Notes: generated by a model from the letters alone, not told the origin. A stretch of DNA of 64,000 nt from Heterohyrax brucei (GCA_028571685.1 CM053156.1:88787049-88851048), one strand, 5' to 3'. Shown: positions 9,790 through 21,114, counted from the stretch's first letter. Numbers and translations: made by a program.

Positions 9790-9945
9790 GCTTCAGATGG
9801 CTTAGTGGTTAAGAGCTCAGCTACTAACCCAGTGGTTGACAGTTCGGATTCACCAGGTGCTCCCTGGAAACTCTACGGGGCCATTCTACCCTGCCCTATA
9901 GGGTTACTGTGAGTCAAAATCAAGTCAACAGCAGTCGGTTTGGGG
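9790..9945 (+). mobile_element. AfroSINE (short form)
   Basis: Sense copy: 'gcttagtggttaagagctca', 'aggtgctccctggaaactct', 'ccctatagggttactgtgag' and the tail 'caagtcaacagcagtcggtt'. Confidence 0.88.
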
Positions 9946-10082
9946 TCTTCCAACACAGAATGGAAACCACTGATGCTGAGTGTGGGCACCGCGGTACATG
10001 GAAGGCAGCCTGCCTCCCACCCCCAGCAGCAGCTTACAAACATCCTCCAGATTTCACACTGTGCTGTAAGATGAGAACAGTG

Positions 10083-10250
10083 ATACTGTTGTCACTAGGG
10101 GCTATCCAGTGAATTTTGGCTCATGGTGACCCCACATGATGAAAGAGAGCTGCCTCCTAGGGTTTTCTAGGTCATGGTCTCTATGGGAGCAGATCACCAG
10201 GTCCCTCTCCCATGGGTCCGCTGGGGAGCCTTAGGGGATGGTTCAACTCT
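10083..10250 (-). mobile_element. AfroSINE (long form), diverged
   Basis: Antisense tail 'ggctcatggtgaccccac', then 'tctatgggagcagatcacca' and 'ctctcccatgggtccgctgg'. The tRNA-like head is degraded or missing. Confidence 0.7.
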
Positions 10251-10376
10251 GTCACCTGGAGCAACTGTGAGTGGAAAATCCACCTGAAAGCACCCTTCCC
10301 AGCTCACTCTGACACACAGCAGGGGCCTTGTTTATTTACATGTGTGCGTATGTATGCACACCATTAGATAAGAATC

Positions 10377-10587
10377 AAGGTGCCCTGGTGCTGCAGAGGT
10401 TGAGCGCTCTACCACGAACGGAAAGGTCAGTGTTTTGAGTCAATTAAGTGGCTTCACAGGACAAAGATCTGGTGATCTGCCCTGGTAACGATCACAGCCT
10501 GTAAAACTCTGTCGGGCAGTTGTGTCACTCAAGGGTGCTGTGAGTTGGGACTGATGGGACAGCACCTACCAGCAGCAACAATTACAT
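10377..10587 (+). mobile_element. AfroSINE (long form)
   Basis: Sense copy with the head 'gtgccctggtgctgcagagg', the long-form middle 'gatctggtgatctgccctgg' and tail 'gctgtgagttgggactgatg', ending in 'agcacctaccagcagcaaca'. Confidence 0.83.
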
Positions 10588-10589
10588 AC

Positions 10590-11035
10590 GACGCTTGACC
10601 ATTCATTCATTCACGGGCACTGAGCACGTCTAGCACAATTCTGGGCACTGGGAATGCCGCATAGGGCAGACGACAGATTCTTGACCTCGTGGAACTTTGA
10701 GCAGGGTGGGGAGAGGTGAGAGATACAGTAAACATGTCAGACACATTTTTTCAGCTAGGGAGAAGTGTTCCTGAGGAAGTGAAATGGGGAAGGATGACTG
10801 AGAGGCAGTGAGCGACACAGTGGTGAGGAAAAGGAGCCTCCCAGGAGAGGAAGTAGCCAGTGCAAAGGCCCTGTGGCTACAGTGGGCTTTGCTGGCATTC
10901 AAAGCCGGAATGAGACCAGAGCAGAGGAGGACGGAGTGCCGGAAGGCGTGGGCAAGCTGACGGCTGAGACTGAGGAAGAAAAAGTTAGTACTATCTTCCA
11001 ACTGCAGTGTTGGGCTGTTGGAGAGTTTTAAGCAG
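10590..11035 (+). mobile_element. LINE-2 (L2) 3' portion
   Basis: The sense order matches L2: 'cattcattcattcacgggca', 'caattctgggcactggg', 'cagtgcaaaggccctgtggc', and the terminal 'gttttaagcaggga'. The 123-aa minus-strand frame here (10630-11001) is non-coding. An AfroSINE follows directly. Confidence 0.75.
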
Positions 11036-11044
11036 GGAGAAACC

Positions 11045-11190
11045 GAGGCCCCTGGCCATCAAGTCCATTCCAGCTCTTGGAGACCTTACAGGACAGAGCA
11101 GAAGCGCCCCCTTGGGTTTCCAAGTTGGATTCAAACTTCCAGCGTTTTGGGTAGCAGCCTAGCTCCCAACCATTGTGCCACCAGGGCCCA
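11045..11190 (-). mobile_element. AfroSINE (short form)
   Basis: Antisense copy placed where the L2 match ends: 'catcaagtccattccagctc', 'gggtttccaagttggattca', and the head 'attgtgccaccagggccc'. Confidence 0.83.
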
Positions 11191-12930
11191 TTCAGCAGGG
11201 GAAGGCATGAGTTTTTGAAAACCTCCCTCTGCTCTATGTTGTCACCCACTTACTGTGAGTGACATGGGACCAGGTTACACGCCACGGCCTCATGACAATG
11301 TTCTGTGGCTAATTGCGGCTCCTGGTGTGTCAGCCCTTGGGGAATGAATGGACTCACGAGTGGGTGCCACCCTGGACTCAGACAGTCTGTCCTCTGCCCC
11401 TAGGCCCCTGGTGGCTGGGCTTCGATCTGGGATCCAATGCCTCTGGGTGTCGTGTGTCTCAAGCTGACACTTTCTCCTTCTGTTTTGTAAGCCAGATGTC
11501 CCTGGCCTTGAGAATTCTGGGTCCTTTCCATCTGGGATGAAGTTGTATGTTTTTAGTACTCTAAAGCAAAATACACCAAGAGGTAAAGGGCTTGTTTTCG
11601 GTGCAATATTTCTCTGCCTGTTCATTTTTGCATTTACTTGATTGATTTTTTTATTGAAATATCTCTTTCAGCACTTTCAGTTAGAGTCTGTCTGCCTTCT
11701 AGGCATTCCCACTGCTGCAGTAAACTGCTCTGCAAAGACGGGTAAGGTTCACTAGTGGTACTAAGCCCGGGGCTCATTCATGCAACCTCAAATTCTCAGA
11801 AGTGCCCAACATGCTCCCTAACTGGCCAGGGCAGTGGTCCATGGCTGTATCACTTCTTGGCCTTGTGAGACAGCAGTCACCCATAGTTACCTGGTTGCTG
11901 CTTCTGTGAAATGATGCCAGCATGTGTATTAATTCTCATTCAGTCTATGCCAGGGAGCACATTGTCTCAATAGCCAGGCTGACATTAATAGACGCAAGGT
12001 ACCTGCATTTCATAAGAAGGCTCCAGGTGGGCGCACCCATTAGACTTCCTGATCGTCTGTTAAATACCAAACCCAGACAAAGTCTGCTCCTTGGAGACCG
12101 CTGCTTGATGGTTGTATGTATTTTTAAAGGGACCAGTTCACAGAGGAGGCATGAAGCAGCAATGCACAGGTAATGGCTTGTTCCAGAGAGTGAATTAAGC
12201 CGGAACTATCATGGTATTAAGCCCAGCTGAGCGAGTCCTTTGTATTAAAGAGAGTGATTTCAGGGAGGGAATGTTCATTCTTTCCCATCGACTCAATAGT
12301 AAAATAAAGAGAGCTCTGACAATGTGATTTAGCAAAGACTCTAAAACATAACGCGTTAGAATGGCTGGGCATCAAAAGTTATTTTTCTCTTCTATTAGCT
12401 TTCATGAGTGGCTCAGATCACTGAATCTGTGCCCTGGGCGGTGGCGCAGTGCATTTTTGATGAGAGGAAGAATACTCCGCACCTCCCGGTGTGATTTCAT
12501 TTATGATGGCATTGTGTGTTCCAATTGACATATGTGCAAATACTTGTGTCTACACAATTTCAAAAAAACCAAAACACCCAGCCAGTTGCTGGTGAGTCGG
12601 TCCTTGGTGTGCCGTGGGGACTGCACGTGGGTCAGCACAGAGCTGCGCTCTGCTGCTCCTCCTGGGGCTGAGCTGTTGGAACGACACTGCCAGGCCTCTC
12701 TTCTGAGGTGCCTGTGGTGGAGCTGAGCCCTCCGTCTGCTGGTCACCGGCAGAGGGCATGAGCCACTCATGCCACCCAGGGACTCCAGCGCTGCCTTGCT
12801 ATTGTAGCTAGCTGCTGTCCGGGTGACTCCTACGCCCCGCTGAGTGGGCTCGGACCCGTCTGACTCCGTAGGGTTTTCTTTCTTCCTGGTTTGTCTTAGT
12901 CTTGAAGCTCTGTTCACACCTGCTCAGCAT
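11191..12930. other. Long repeat-poor block, candidate conserved DNA
   Basis: About 1.7 kb without a confident repeat call. The part from about 11620 to 12540 is AT-leaning with homeobox-type cores ('gattgattttttta', 'gtattaattctcattc', 'ctgacattaatagacg', 'tttcatttatgatgg') and lacks the CpG-decay look of nearby SINEs. Frames are at most 138 aa (minus, 12501-12917), overlap others and are unrecognised. Regulatory function is inference only. Confidence 0.42.
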
Positions 12931-13426
12931 TGTCTCAGTCCCCTGGTGCTGCTGTGACAGAGACGCCACAGTGGATGGCTTTAACAACAAGTTTATTCTC
13001 TCACAGTGAAGGCAGTGACAAGTTTCAGTTCAGGATGTCAACTCCAGGGGAGGCTCTCTTTCTCTGTGAGTCCTCTCATTGGTGTCCTGGACTAGGAGCC
13101 TCTCCACCTGGGAGTTCAGGTCCAAAGGGTGCTCTCCGCCCCCAGCACCGCTGCCTAGCGCTGGTGGTAGGAAGTTCCCCCTCTTGGCTTACTTCTCCTT
13201 CCTCTTTACTTCTTGAGACACAAAAGGTGGTGCCGGCCTCATCGCAGGGAAACTTCCTGTTCACTGGATCAGGGATGTGACCTGGCAAGGGTGTCACAGT
13301 GCCACCCCAGTCCTCTTTAACATAAAATTACAGTCACCAAATGGAAGACAACCACACAATACTGAGAATCGTGGCCCGGCCAAAATGATATACATGTTTT
13401 TGGGGAACATAATTCAATCCATGGTA
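12931..13426 (-). mobile_element. MaLR-like LTR (type A)
   Basis: Complete reverse-orientation type A LTR, 496 bp: 'cctggtgctgctgtgacaga', 'tttattctctcacagtgaag', 'ggatcagggatgtgacct' and 'ggggaacataattcaatcc'. The flanks AGCAT (12926-12930) and AGTAT (13427-13431) are a 4-of-5 target duplication. Confidence 0.82.
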
Positions 13427-13772
13427 AGTATCACAGGAACACCCAGAGCTCCACTGATAGACAGGTCCATCGGCCAGGAGTCAAACCCAGCTCTCCCACA
13501 TGCAGAGCGGGAACTCGGCTGCTGACCCACCTCGGCCTTTGTGTCTGCCTGGGCTCATTAGGATGCTCTCAGGTGTGACAGTGTGGGATCTCACCTGAAC
13601 CTGTGACCCTGAAAAGCACCAGTGTGAGAGAAGCCCCTCCTACCTCCCCCTACTCCCCCACGCCCCCAACATAGTGTCCTGGAAGATAGCTGACTGCTAA
13701 GAGCCATCCTTCTTGTAGGATTTCGGTAAGACTCACGGGTTCCCCTTGATCACCCAAGACAAGGCCAGGCAC
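13427..13772. other. Unassigned spacer
   Basis: No repeat is confidently recognised. A C-rich stretch lies at 13638-13672. Confidence 0.45.
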
Positions 13773-13936
13773 CAAACCCCAAACCAAACCCATGCCGCTG
13801 AGTTGATTCTGACTCCTAGCGACCCTCTGGGACAGAGTAGACTCATCCCCTAGTGTTCCCAAAGACTGCCCGGCTGACTGTAACTGCTGACCTTTTGGTT
13901 AGCCACCGAGCTCTTAAGCACTGGGCCACCAGTTCC
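13773..13936 (-). mobile_element. AfroSINE (short form)
   Basis: Antisense copy: A-rich end 'aaaccccaaaccaaaccc', tail 'gattctgactcctagcgacc', and head 'cttttggttagccaccgagc' with 'gggccaccagttcc'. Confidence 0.88.
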
Positions 13937-14049
13937 GCATGAGAACAGGGCCCCCAGCACGCAACATTCTGCTTTACCATCTGATGACGCCCCCCTTTCG
14001 TCTGACTTTGAAACACCGGGTTTTGTTTTCTTTTCCCAGCCTTGTTAAC

Positions 14050-14241
14050 TATCCAAACAAAGTCCAGCTCTGGGTCGTTGAGTCCGTTTGGACTCGCAGC
14101 AGCCCTATAGAGCAGGGTACAACTACCCCACAGGAGGCTGCCTGTCATGTCTTTGTCCCTCAGACCCGGTGGTAGGTGTGTCTGAGCCACTGACTTTTCA
14201 GTTAAGAGCTGAATGCTTGAACCACTACCCCCCAGGGCTCC
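14050..14241 (-). mobile_element. AfroSINE (long form)
   Basis: Antisense copy: 'ttggactcgcagcagcccta', 'catgtctttgtccctcagac', and head 'ttgaaccactaccccccagg' then 'gctcc'. Confidence 0.8.
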
Positions 14242-14944
14242 TTCTGTTTGCCTCCCCCCCATGAAAGAAAACCCTTTTCCCTAACTCCTGAGAGCTGTGC
14301 GGGTCGCCTGGTCAGAGCCTTTGTCAGACAGGCCCCTCCCTGCCGCCCTGGCTCTTGTCCTATCTCCTTCTCCATCCAAGCCGGGCTCTGTGTTTCCTTT
14401 GAGAAGGCCTGAGCTCCAGAGGGGGTGCGTCCAGGCTGGGCTTAACTGAAGGGTCACTGCCTTTGTCTATGGCATTGTGGGAGAGCATTGATTCTGTTTA
14501 TGCTTTGAGGCAGACATGGCCACTAAGGCTGTGATGATCTTAAAGAACTCGTGAGCCTGTGGCTTTGGCTTACTGACCTGACTTTAGGCGGCTGAAGGAA
14601 TCTGCATCTGTTCTGGATTGTTCCACAGGGAGAAGTTTTGTGTTTGGAGATCACACTTAAAAGCTGCATGCAGCTTCAGGGGTGGGCATGGTAAGCACCG
14701 AGTGGGGGTCCCAGCTGGGTGAGTACTAGCTGGACACCCCAAGAATTCAGCTCCCTGAGCCTCTCCTTCACCTGAGACACAATTCTGGGGTATCTACTTT
14801 CCAGCATTGTTGGACAGGTCGTGTTTGCTGCTAGATGTCTCCTCGTGGGATCCCAGGTCACTGCCGTCTCTGTGAGCTACTGTGGGATGACAGTCACTTG
14901 CTCTTCCGGGAGTTCTCTGGGACCGCAGCCTTCGCAGACTCACT
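14242..14944. other. Repeat-poor spacer
   Basis: No repeat or gene is recognised in about 700 bp between two SINEs. Short frames (61-113 aa) on both strands are unrecognised. Confidence 0.45.
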
Positions 14945-15115
14945 ATTGAACTGCCTGTTAAATGCTTGGCTGCTAAGTGAGTCAGCTCACTCAAAGCCAC
15001 CAGAGGCACCACAGGAAAAAGACCCACTGACCTGCTCCCACGAAGACTGCGATCCAGCAAGCTGTGGGGGACGGCTCTACTCTGCCTCACGGGTTCACAT
15101 GGGTGCGAATCCACC
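14945..15115 (+). mobile_element. AfroSINE, diverged long form
   Basis: Sense copy with 'gcttggctgctaagtgagtc', 'cccacgaagactgcgatcca' and 'cggctctactctgcctcacg'. The tRNA head is poorly preserved. Confidence 0.65.
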
Positions 15116-15995
15116 CAGCCGCAGAGACCGAATTAGTGATTCAGCTGTTACGGCCCTTCGGGGCTGCCAAGACTGATGAAAATACAAGTTCACTTGTTTG
15201 TTCCATTTCATCATTCTTCAAAATATTCGGTCTGCACGCCTCTGGAAGGGCACGTGGATGAGTCCTCCTGATTCCACATTACAGCATCCTTGCAAACGCG
15301 CAGCAGAGCTAGAGGCAGATGCCATGTAAACACCTCCTGAGGTTTTCTGAAATGGTTTGTTCCGCCCCCCGCCGTGGCAGTGGGACATTCCCTGCACACC
15401 TGCCCCCCCCAGCACCGACAGAAACCTCCTAGAAGCCCAGCCCGCATGGCAGCTTTGCCCTCCCAGCCAGGTTCGGGCTTCACCGCAGCGCTGCACTCAC
15501 CCGAGCAGGACAGGCCTCGGAGCCTGGTGGCATTTGGAATTCATCTTTAGATTGGTATTCACGGCAGCAAGCTCTGGAATGGTCATTCTCACGTCCCTCC
15601 GTCCCTCTTTGGAACAAATTAGTGGAGTCAATTGTTTCAGGCCTGAGGCTTCGGTCCAAGTACAGAACGCAGCCCTGGTGCCAAGTTCCTTTCCACTCAG
15701 GCTTTCACAGCACTGGACAGAGGACAGACGAGGCCCGAGCTGGCCGCTCAGCCGCCCACCCGCTCCCCGTGGTTCTGCCCCCGACGGATGGAAGGAGGGA
15801 CCGCACGAGGGGTGGGCAGACGCGGTTTGTACGACGATGATGATTTCTCTGCCAGAGCGTTTAACCTCCTGGGTTTGCCCTGTGCTTACCTGTGCCGAGG
15901 ACCAGGTTCTCCTAGAAGGCTTCCTGTATTTAACCTGATTTAATGATGTCATGAAGGTAATACACAGGTAGACAGCTTCTAAAAGCTGGAAGGCA
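15116..15995. other. Repeat-poor block with long overlapping frames
   Basis: Two of the longest open frames in the window overlap here on opposite strands: 193 aa plus (15357-15938) and 176 aa minus (15497-16027). The composition is GC-rich and CpG-containing, which lengthens chance frames. Neither translation shows a domain or low-complexity pattern I recognise, and the minus frame runs into an RTE fragment. I do not call a gene. Confidence 0.4.
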
Positions 15996-15999
15996 TGTG

Positions 16000-16150
16000 C
16001 TGCTGTTAGTTGCTGTCCAGTGGACACTGGCTTATGATGACAGGAGAGAGGACAGAATGGAACGTTGCCTGGTCAGCTCCATTGTCACAGCCGCCGATGG
16101 GCTCCAGCCCCTTGGTCCAGCTGCTCTGTGTTGTGACTTCCAGCCTCGGG
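16000..16150 (-). mobile_element. RTE/BovB-type LINE 3'-end fragment
   Basis: Antisense RTE terminus: 'gctgttagttgctgtccagt', 'acagaatggaacgttgcctg', and 'cattgtcacagccgccgatg' followed by 'gggctccagccccttggtcc'. The same order occurs at 16600-16700, 28080-28210, 32420-32520 and 63511-63650. Confidence 0.75.
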
Positions 16151-16569
16151 GCTCATTCCAGCACTCTATGGGACCCCTGGAGGTTTCATTAGAAACAGTG
16201 CAGAGAGGGACAAAAGGGAGGAAAAGGGTCTTCTTTACTCTTCTCACTTTGACTCCAGTTCTCTAGGGGTCATACTTCCAGCTTTTAGCTCTTTTTATGT
16301 AGCATCAGAGAAATAGTTATACTTTTAACATAACATCATTTACATTATCTGCTCTAGGGTATTTATAAACTATCACTGTTGTATGTCTATGTTCAAGAAG
16401 CCTAATTTAAACAAGTAGCTTCCCACTCTAAATGTACTTTCATCCTTATTGGATTATGAAATATTTCATATGTATGAGTCTATGTGCTACGTGCCTGCTT
16501 TAAAGACAAACCCTAACAGACACCTAGGTATTCTGCTTAAGGGATCCAACATGCCTAACACCTGTGAAG
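16151..16569. other. AT-rich spacer
   Basis: AT-rich DNA between two RTE pieces. I see nothing recognisable in it. Confidence 0.45.
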
Positions 16570-17598
16570 GTTGTGGTTCGGTGTCATTGAGTCGGTTCCC
16601 ACTCATAGCAACCTGAAACAGAACAAAACACTGCCTGGCCCTGCATCACACCCCCATGCCCACAATCATTTTGATGCTTAAGCCCATTGGTCTGGCCACT
16701 GTGTCAGTCTGTCTCCTTGAAGGACTTTCTCTTTTCCGCTGACCGTCTGCTTCACTCAGCATGATGTCCTTCTCCAGGGACTGATCCCTCTTGACAACGT
16801 GTTTGAAGTAAAATATAGTCTCACAATCCTTGCTTCCAAGGAACACTCCAGTTATACTTCTTCTAAGACAGATCTGTTCATCCTTGGTGCAGTCCATGGT
16901 ACACTCAATAGTCTTCTCCAACACTGCAGTTCAAAGGCATCAATTCTTGTGTCTTCCTAGTTTACTGTCCGGCTTTCGCATGCATAGGACGCAAATAAAA
17001 GTATCATGACTTGGATCAGGTGCAACTTAGTCTTCAAGACGACATCTTTCCAACACTTGAACGAGGTCTTTTGCAGCTGATTTGCCCAATTCAATGTGTC
17101 TTTTGATTTCTTGACTGCTGCTTCCATGAGTGTTGATTGTGGAACCAAGTAAAATGAAAGTGCTGAAGACAATCTTTTCTCCATTCATCATGATGTTGCT
17201 TCCTGGTCCATTTGTGAGTGTTTTTGTTTTCTTGACATTGAAGTGCAGTCCATACCAAAGGCTGTGGTCTTAGATCTTCATCAACAAGTGTTTCAAGTCC
17301 TCTTCAGTTTTAGCAAACAAAGTTGTGAAATCTGTATCAAGCAGCTTGTTGATCAGTCTTCCTGCAATTCTGATGCCTCATTCTTCATATAGCCTAGCTT
17401 ATTGGATTATTTGCTCAGCACACAGATTGAAAAGGTATGGTGAAAGGGTACAACCCTGATGCATAACTTTCCTGACTTTAAACTGTGCAGTGTCCTCTTA
17501 TTTTTTTTTCTTCACACAACTACCTCTTGATGCGTGGACAGATTCCTCATGAGCACAATTAAATGTTCTGGAGTTCCTATTCTCTGCAACGTTATCTG
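16570..17598 (-). mobile_element. RTE/BovB-type LINE, 5'-truncated 1-kb copy
   Basis: The longest RTE piece in the window, antisense. Its 3' terminus is at the left ('gagtcggttcccactcatag') and sequence encoding part of the reverse transcriptase is at the right. A 92-aa minus frame (16646-16924) retains RRSITGVFLGSKDCE and VVKRDQSLEKDIMLSEADGQ, matching the RTE C-terminal region. Farther 5', a 75-aa frame (16957-17184) includes VLKTKLHLIQVMILLFASYA. Frames are broken by stops, so it is dead. The flanks TAACACCTGTGA (16556-16567) and TAACACTGTGA (17599-17609) look like a target duplication with one indel. Confidence 0.88.
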
Positions 17599-17639
17599 TA
17601 ACACTGTGACAACACCGTGATACACATGAGGTTGTGTAC

Positions 17640-17835
17640 GTGATGCCAACGGCTAGGTGCTCCACTACTAGTGGAAAGTTGGAGGTTCAAGTCCACCCAG
17701 AGATGCCTGGAAAGAGATGTCTCATGATCTACCTCTGAAACACCAGCCATCAGAAGCCCAACGGAGGACAGTTCCACTGTGATGCACATGGTGTCACCAT
17801 GAGTGGACATCAATTTCATGGCTACTAATGACAAC
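17640..17835 (+). mobile_element. AfroSINE (variant form)
   Basis: Sense copy of the variant with 'gttggaggttcaagtccacc', 'tctgaaacaccagccatcag' and 'atggtgtcaccatgagtgga'. It lies just downstream of the RTE insertion. Confidence 0.82.
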
Positions 17836-19310
17836 ATCTCCCAGGCCAGGGACATTGTTCCCAAACTATCTTTTTCCTCCCTTTATCCATAATTTCATGT
17901 TTTCTATTTTTGTATTTCTTTATAGTTTATCGCATATGTATGACTCCCTAAATAATACAATGTTTGTTTTTATGTAAATGGGCTCAAACAGATAGATGTT
18001 GTTCTGCAACTGGTTGGTTTGTTTGATTTTCTTTGCAGGGTATGTTTGTGAAATTAGCCTTAGATTGACCCATGCTGGTGTCATTAATGTATTTTTGCTG
18101 TGATAGATATCAGAGAAAGGTGGATGAAGAATGACCCCGAAGATTTAGTTTGAGCCATTGCAGGGACTTGCTGTTTACTGAGGAGGGAAGATGGATAAGT
18201 CAGGGGTGATCGGGAGTCCAGATCGGGCTGTTTAGGAGTAGAAAGAGCTGCGGAGCCGAAGAGCTCACTCTTCTGTACACACTGCTGTTGTGGAGCCCAC
18301 GGGGAACCTGGAGCCCCGCCCCCTCTCCTGTCGCAGCCTCTTCTCCTCCTGGCCACCACTATCTCCCGCCGGATCCCTGCAGCCACCTCCGTCCTCATCT
18401 GCCCTTGCCACTCTTGCCCCCACAGTCCCCCCTACAGCAGCTGGAGCCAACCTTTTAAAATCTTGGGTCAGATCACCCCACCACTGACCTCAGAAGTCAT
18501 GGTCCTCACTACCGTCTCCACGGCCCAGGGGACATCACTCCTTTCTCTTGAGTTATTATTTAGTTCTCAGAAAGGTTATTCAAATAGAAATTACCACAGT
18601 ATTATAGCTAAAACACTGGAAAATTTGACACAATCGGTGACTAAGCAAACACCAGCAGTGATGTGCTGGTAGCGTATGTGGATGAAACCATGTAGTTCTG
18701 AATGTCACTGTAGTTGGGTGACAATGACAGCTGTGATGGGGGCACGTCACAGGGCTGAAAAGGAGAACGAGCCCAGGGTTTAGCCGTGTAGGTGTGTCGA
18801 GGCAGGTAAGCTGAGCTGACCGAGATGTTTTTGTTGTTAAAACTACTGCAGGGGTATTCTATAGGCATCCTTTTGGTGTCACCCCCCTCGACAGTGTCAC
18901 TGCATGTGCTGTGAACCCCAGAACCCCCTCAGTGATGTCACTGCAGTTAAGTGCCAGCAGTGTGACCTGTACCGTCAGGGCTCGCTCACCCCGGTTGCCC
19001 TCTTCCTCCTCAGTAAATGCTCTCACTGCCCGTTATGTTGATGAAGCCACTCGGTTCCCAGTCACTGCGAATGTCTGTGATGCTCTTATCCCCACATCCG
19101 TTCTGTCAGCTCTCTCTTCCAACTGGATCTCCTATTCGAATATCCACATGGCCTCTTCCCACAACCGTGCCCGTCCTTGTTCCTGCCACTGTGGCCTCAG
19201 CTCTCACCGTTGCTCTTCTCCTAATTCTGCTTCACACACTGGCATCCTCGGAAGAGATCACCAGTGTTTTAAGCCCGCCCTAGGTGTTGTGAGCAGACTA
19301 CCCCTCCTCT
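17836..19310. other. Repeat-poor block
   Basis: No repeat is confidently recognised in about 1.5 kb. Part of it (18290-18440 and 18960-19250) is pyrimidine-rich on the plus strand and supports chance frames (133 aa plus at 18911-19312; 104 aa minus at 18084-18398). None shows a known domain. A short GC-rich stretch around 18290-18380 has a few CpGs but is too small to be called a CpG island. Confidence 0.42.
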
Positions 19311-19323
19311 AAAGATATCCATG

Positions 19324-19532
19324 GAGCCCCAATGGCACAGTGATTAAAACACTCTGCTGCTGACCCAAAGGTTGGAGGTTCAAACACAGCAGCCACTTTG
19401 CCATATAGAGAGGGTGGCAGTCTGCTTCCATGAAGATCACAGGCTTGGAAAACCTCGGGGCAGTTCTAGCCTGTCTTGTAGGGTCACTATGGGTTGGAAT
19501 TGACGAGATGACAGTGGGGCTGTTTTTTGGTT
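19324..19532 (+). mobile_element. AfroSINE (long form) with target duplication
   Basis: Sense copy: 'gagccccaatggcacagtga', 'ctgcttccatgaagatcaca', 'ggtcactatgggttggaatt' and a T-rich end. The flanks AAAGATATCCATG (19311-19323) and AAAGACATCCATG (19533-19545) match 12 of 13, a clear LINE-mediated target duplication. Confidence 0.93.
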
Positions 19533-19636
19533 AAAGACATCCATGTCTTACTTCCAAGAACCTGTGAGTGTGTTATGCTACATGACAAAGGGGCATTAAG
19601 CTTGCTGATGGCATCAAGGTTGTTAACCAGATGACC

Positions 19637-19690
19637 TTGTGTAGGGCCCCTATGGGTCGGAATCCACTCCACGGCAATGAGTGTTTTAAT
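19637..19690 (+). mobile_element. AfroSINE tail fragment
   Basis: Only the 3' end is present ('cccctatgggtcggaatcca', 'ctccacggcaatgag'). Confidence 0.65.
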
Positions 19691-19975
19691 CAGCTGACCT
19701 TGAAATATGGAGAGCTCCCTGGGCTGTCTAAGCGCATGCCATTAGAGCCACAGTCTTTCCCGGCTGGATCACAGAGGGTCAGGGAGATGGGATGTTAGAT
19801 GGGACTGGGCACGGGTGGCTCCGAGGACAGAAGAAGGGGCCGTGAGTCAGCAGGCGGCCTCCAGGAGCTGGAGAAGGAGGAGCATACTTTGGAGCGTCCA
19901 CGAGTAGCACAGCAGTGCCTGCCCAGCCCCCACCTTAGGGCATTAAGCTTGACCCGAATACTTTTTACAGAGTTG
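19691..19975. other. Unassigned spacer
   Basis: No repeat or gene is recognised. Confidence 0.4.
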
Positions 19976-20185
19976 TCGGGGGCAGCTGTGTGGTACAAAC
20001 GGGTAAGTGCTCTTCTACTAATGACGAAAGGCTGGTAGCTTGAAGTCAACTTTTAGAAGAGCCTCAGGAAAGAGGGCAGGTGATCTGCTTCCTCTGGGTC
20101 ACAGCCTAGAAAATCCCACGGACCACAGTGCCGCTCTGCACAGAGGCCACCAGGAGTCGGAGGGGACTGAAGGCGGCTGGTTTGT
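19976..20185 (+). mobile_element. AfroSINE (variant form)
   Basis: Sense copy: 'gctgtgtggtacaaacgggt', 'gcaggtgatctgcttcctct', 'ggaccacagtgccgctctgc' and the tail 'ccaccaggagtcggagggga'. The sequence after its tail resembles that after the SINE at 24505. Confidence 0.78.
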
Positions 20186-20400
20186 TACTGAGTGTTAGTA
20201 TCTTGATTAGCCCAGTTCTCTTAAAGGATAATGGTTGTGATGGTTTAATTGGAACTAATTTGACTTAGAATTTGTCTCCACGCCCCCTGCTCTCTGTACC
20301 TCCCTGGCCTTTTGTCTGAGTCCTGCCACACCCCCACCCCCGTGTTATTTCTCCCTTGGTCCCTTGTCATTAGTGGCCAGTGACTGACAGCAACAACAAG
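20186..20400 (+). repeat. Unclassified repeat, copy 1 (SINE 3' extension)
   Basis: The sequence after the SINE, including 'cccagttctcttaaaggata' and later 'cttgtcattagtggccagtg', has a counterpart at 24669-24845 ('cacagttctcttaaagagca', 'tgatgtcactggtggacagc') in the same orientation and also directly after a variant-form AfroSINE. I cannot name this family. Confidence 0.55.
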
Positions 20401-20941
20401 AACTGTTTTACAAGAACATTTTTCAGTGGAACTGGTTTTTGTACTGGTGTTCCACGTGGGTGTGTGGCAGCGAGGGCAGTCGTGGCCCCCGCACAGGTGC
20501 CGGCACGTGCTGGTGAAGACAGCCGTGGCCACGAGCGCAGTGAGTAGGCCTAGCCTGGATTTGCACTCAGGCCCCTGTGACTTCACACACGGCTGTCTTG
20601 GCCCCATCTCAGGAAATGTCAACACACAGAAGAAGACAGTGGGATGGTTGTACCCTTTCAGGTGGCTTCTTCCTTCGGGGAGAAGTCCAAGGGCCATCAT
20701 TCAGGAATGGCTGAATTAACACTTCCTTCCAATAACCCAGTCTAGAGATACAAAGACTGCCGGTGTCCTGAGCCCTGACTGCGCTCCAGGTCACTCCAGC
20801 AGACCTTTCAGTAAAGTTTCAGAGTTGAGTTTTACACAGCTGGGCACAGCATGTGAGAGGCAACAAAGCCCTTAGAAAGACCAGTCTGCGTACACCCAGA
20901 GAAGGACTGGCGTCTGTCCTTCAGATACTCGGCAGTTGGCT
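20401..20941. other. Repeat-poor spacer
   Basis: No repeat is recognised. A 151-aa minus frame (20245-20700) and a 97-aa plus frame (20426-20719) overlap and are unrecognised. Confidence 0.42.
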
Positions 20942-21114
20942 TGTTGTAGTCAGGTGCTGTGGAGTTGATTCCAATTCTTGGTGACAGTGATGGTGACCCC
21001 AGGGGACAGAGTGGAACTACGTTTTCTAGGCTGTAATGTCTGGGGAGCAGACTGCGGGTCTTTCTCCCATGGAGCCCCTGGCTGAGCACTTCACTGTTGC
21101 ACTACCAAGGCTCC
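20942..21114 (-). mobile_element. AfroSINE (long form)
   Basis: Antisense copy: 'ggtgctgtggagttgattcc', 'tctttctcccatggagcccc', and head 'gttgcactaccaaggctcc'. Confidence 0.85.

Noticed and set aside
9790..9860. tRNA gene in SINE heads
   Set aside because: The tRNA-like heads are followed by SINE bodies and lack an intact cloverleaf.
15357..16027. 193-aa plus and 176-aa minus frames as genes
   Set aside because: They overlap on opposite strands in CpG-containing GC-rich DNA, show no domain, and the minus one runs into an RTE fragment.
18280..18450. CpG island / promoter
   Set aside because: The CpG-containing stretch is under 200 bp and sparse, with no TATA, initiator or adjoining exon.
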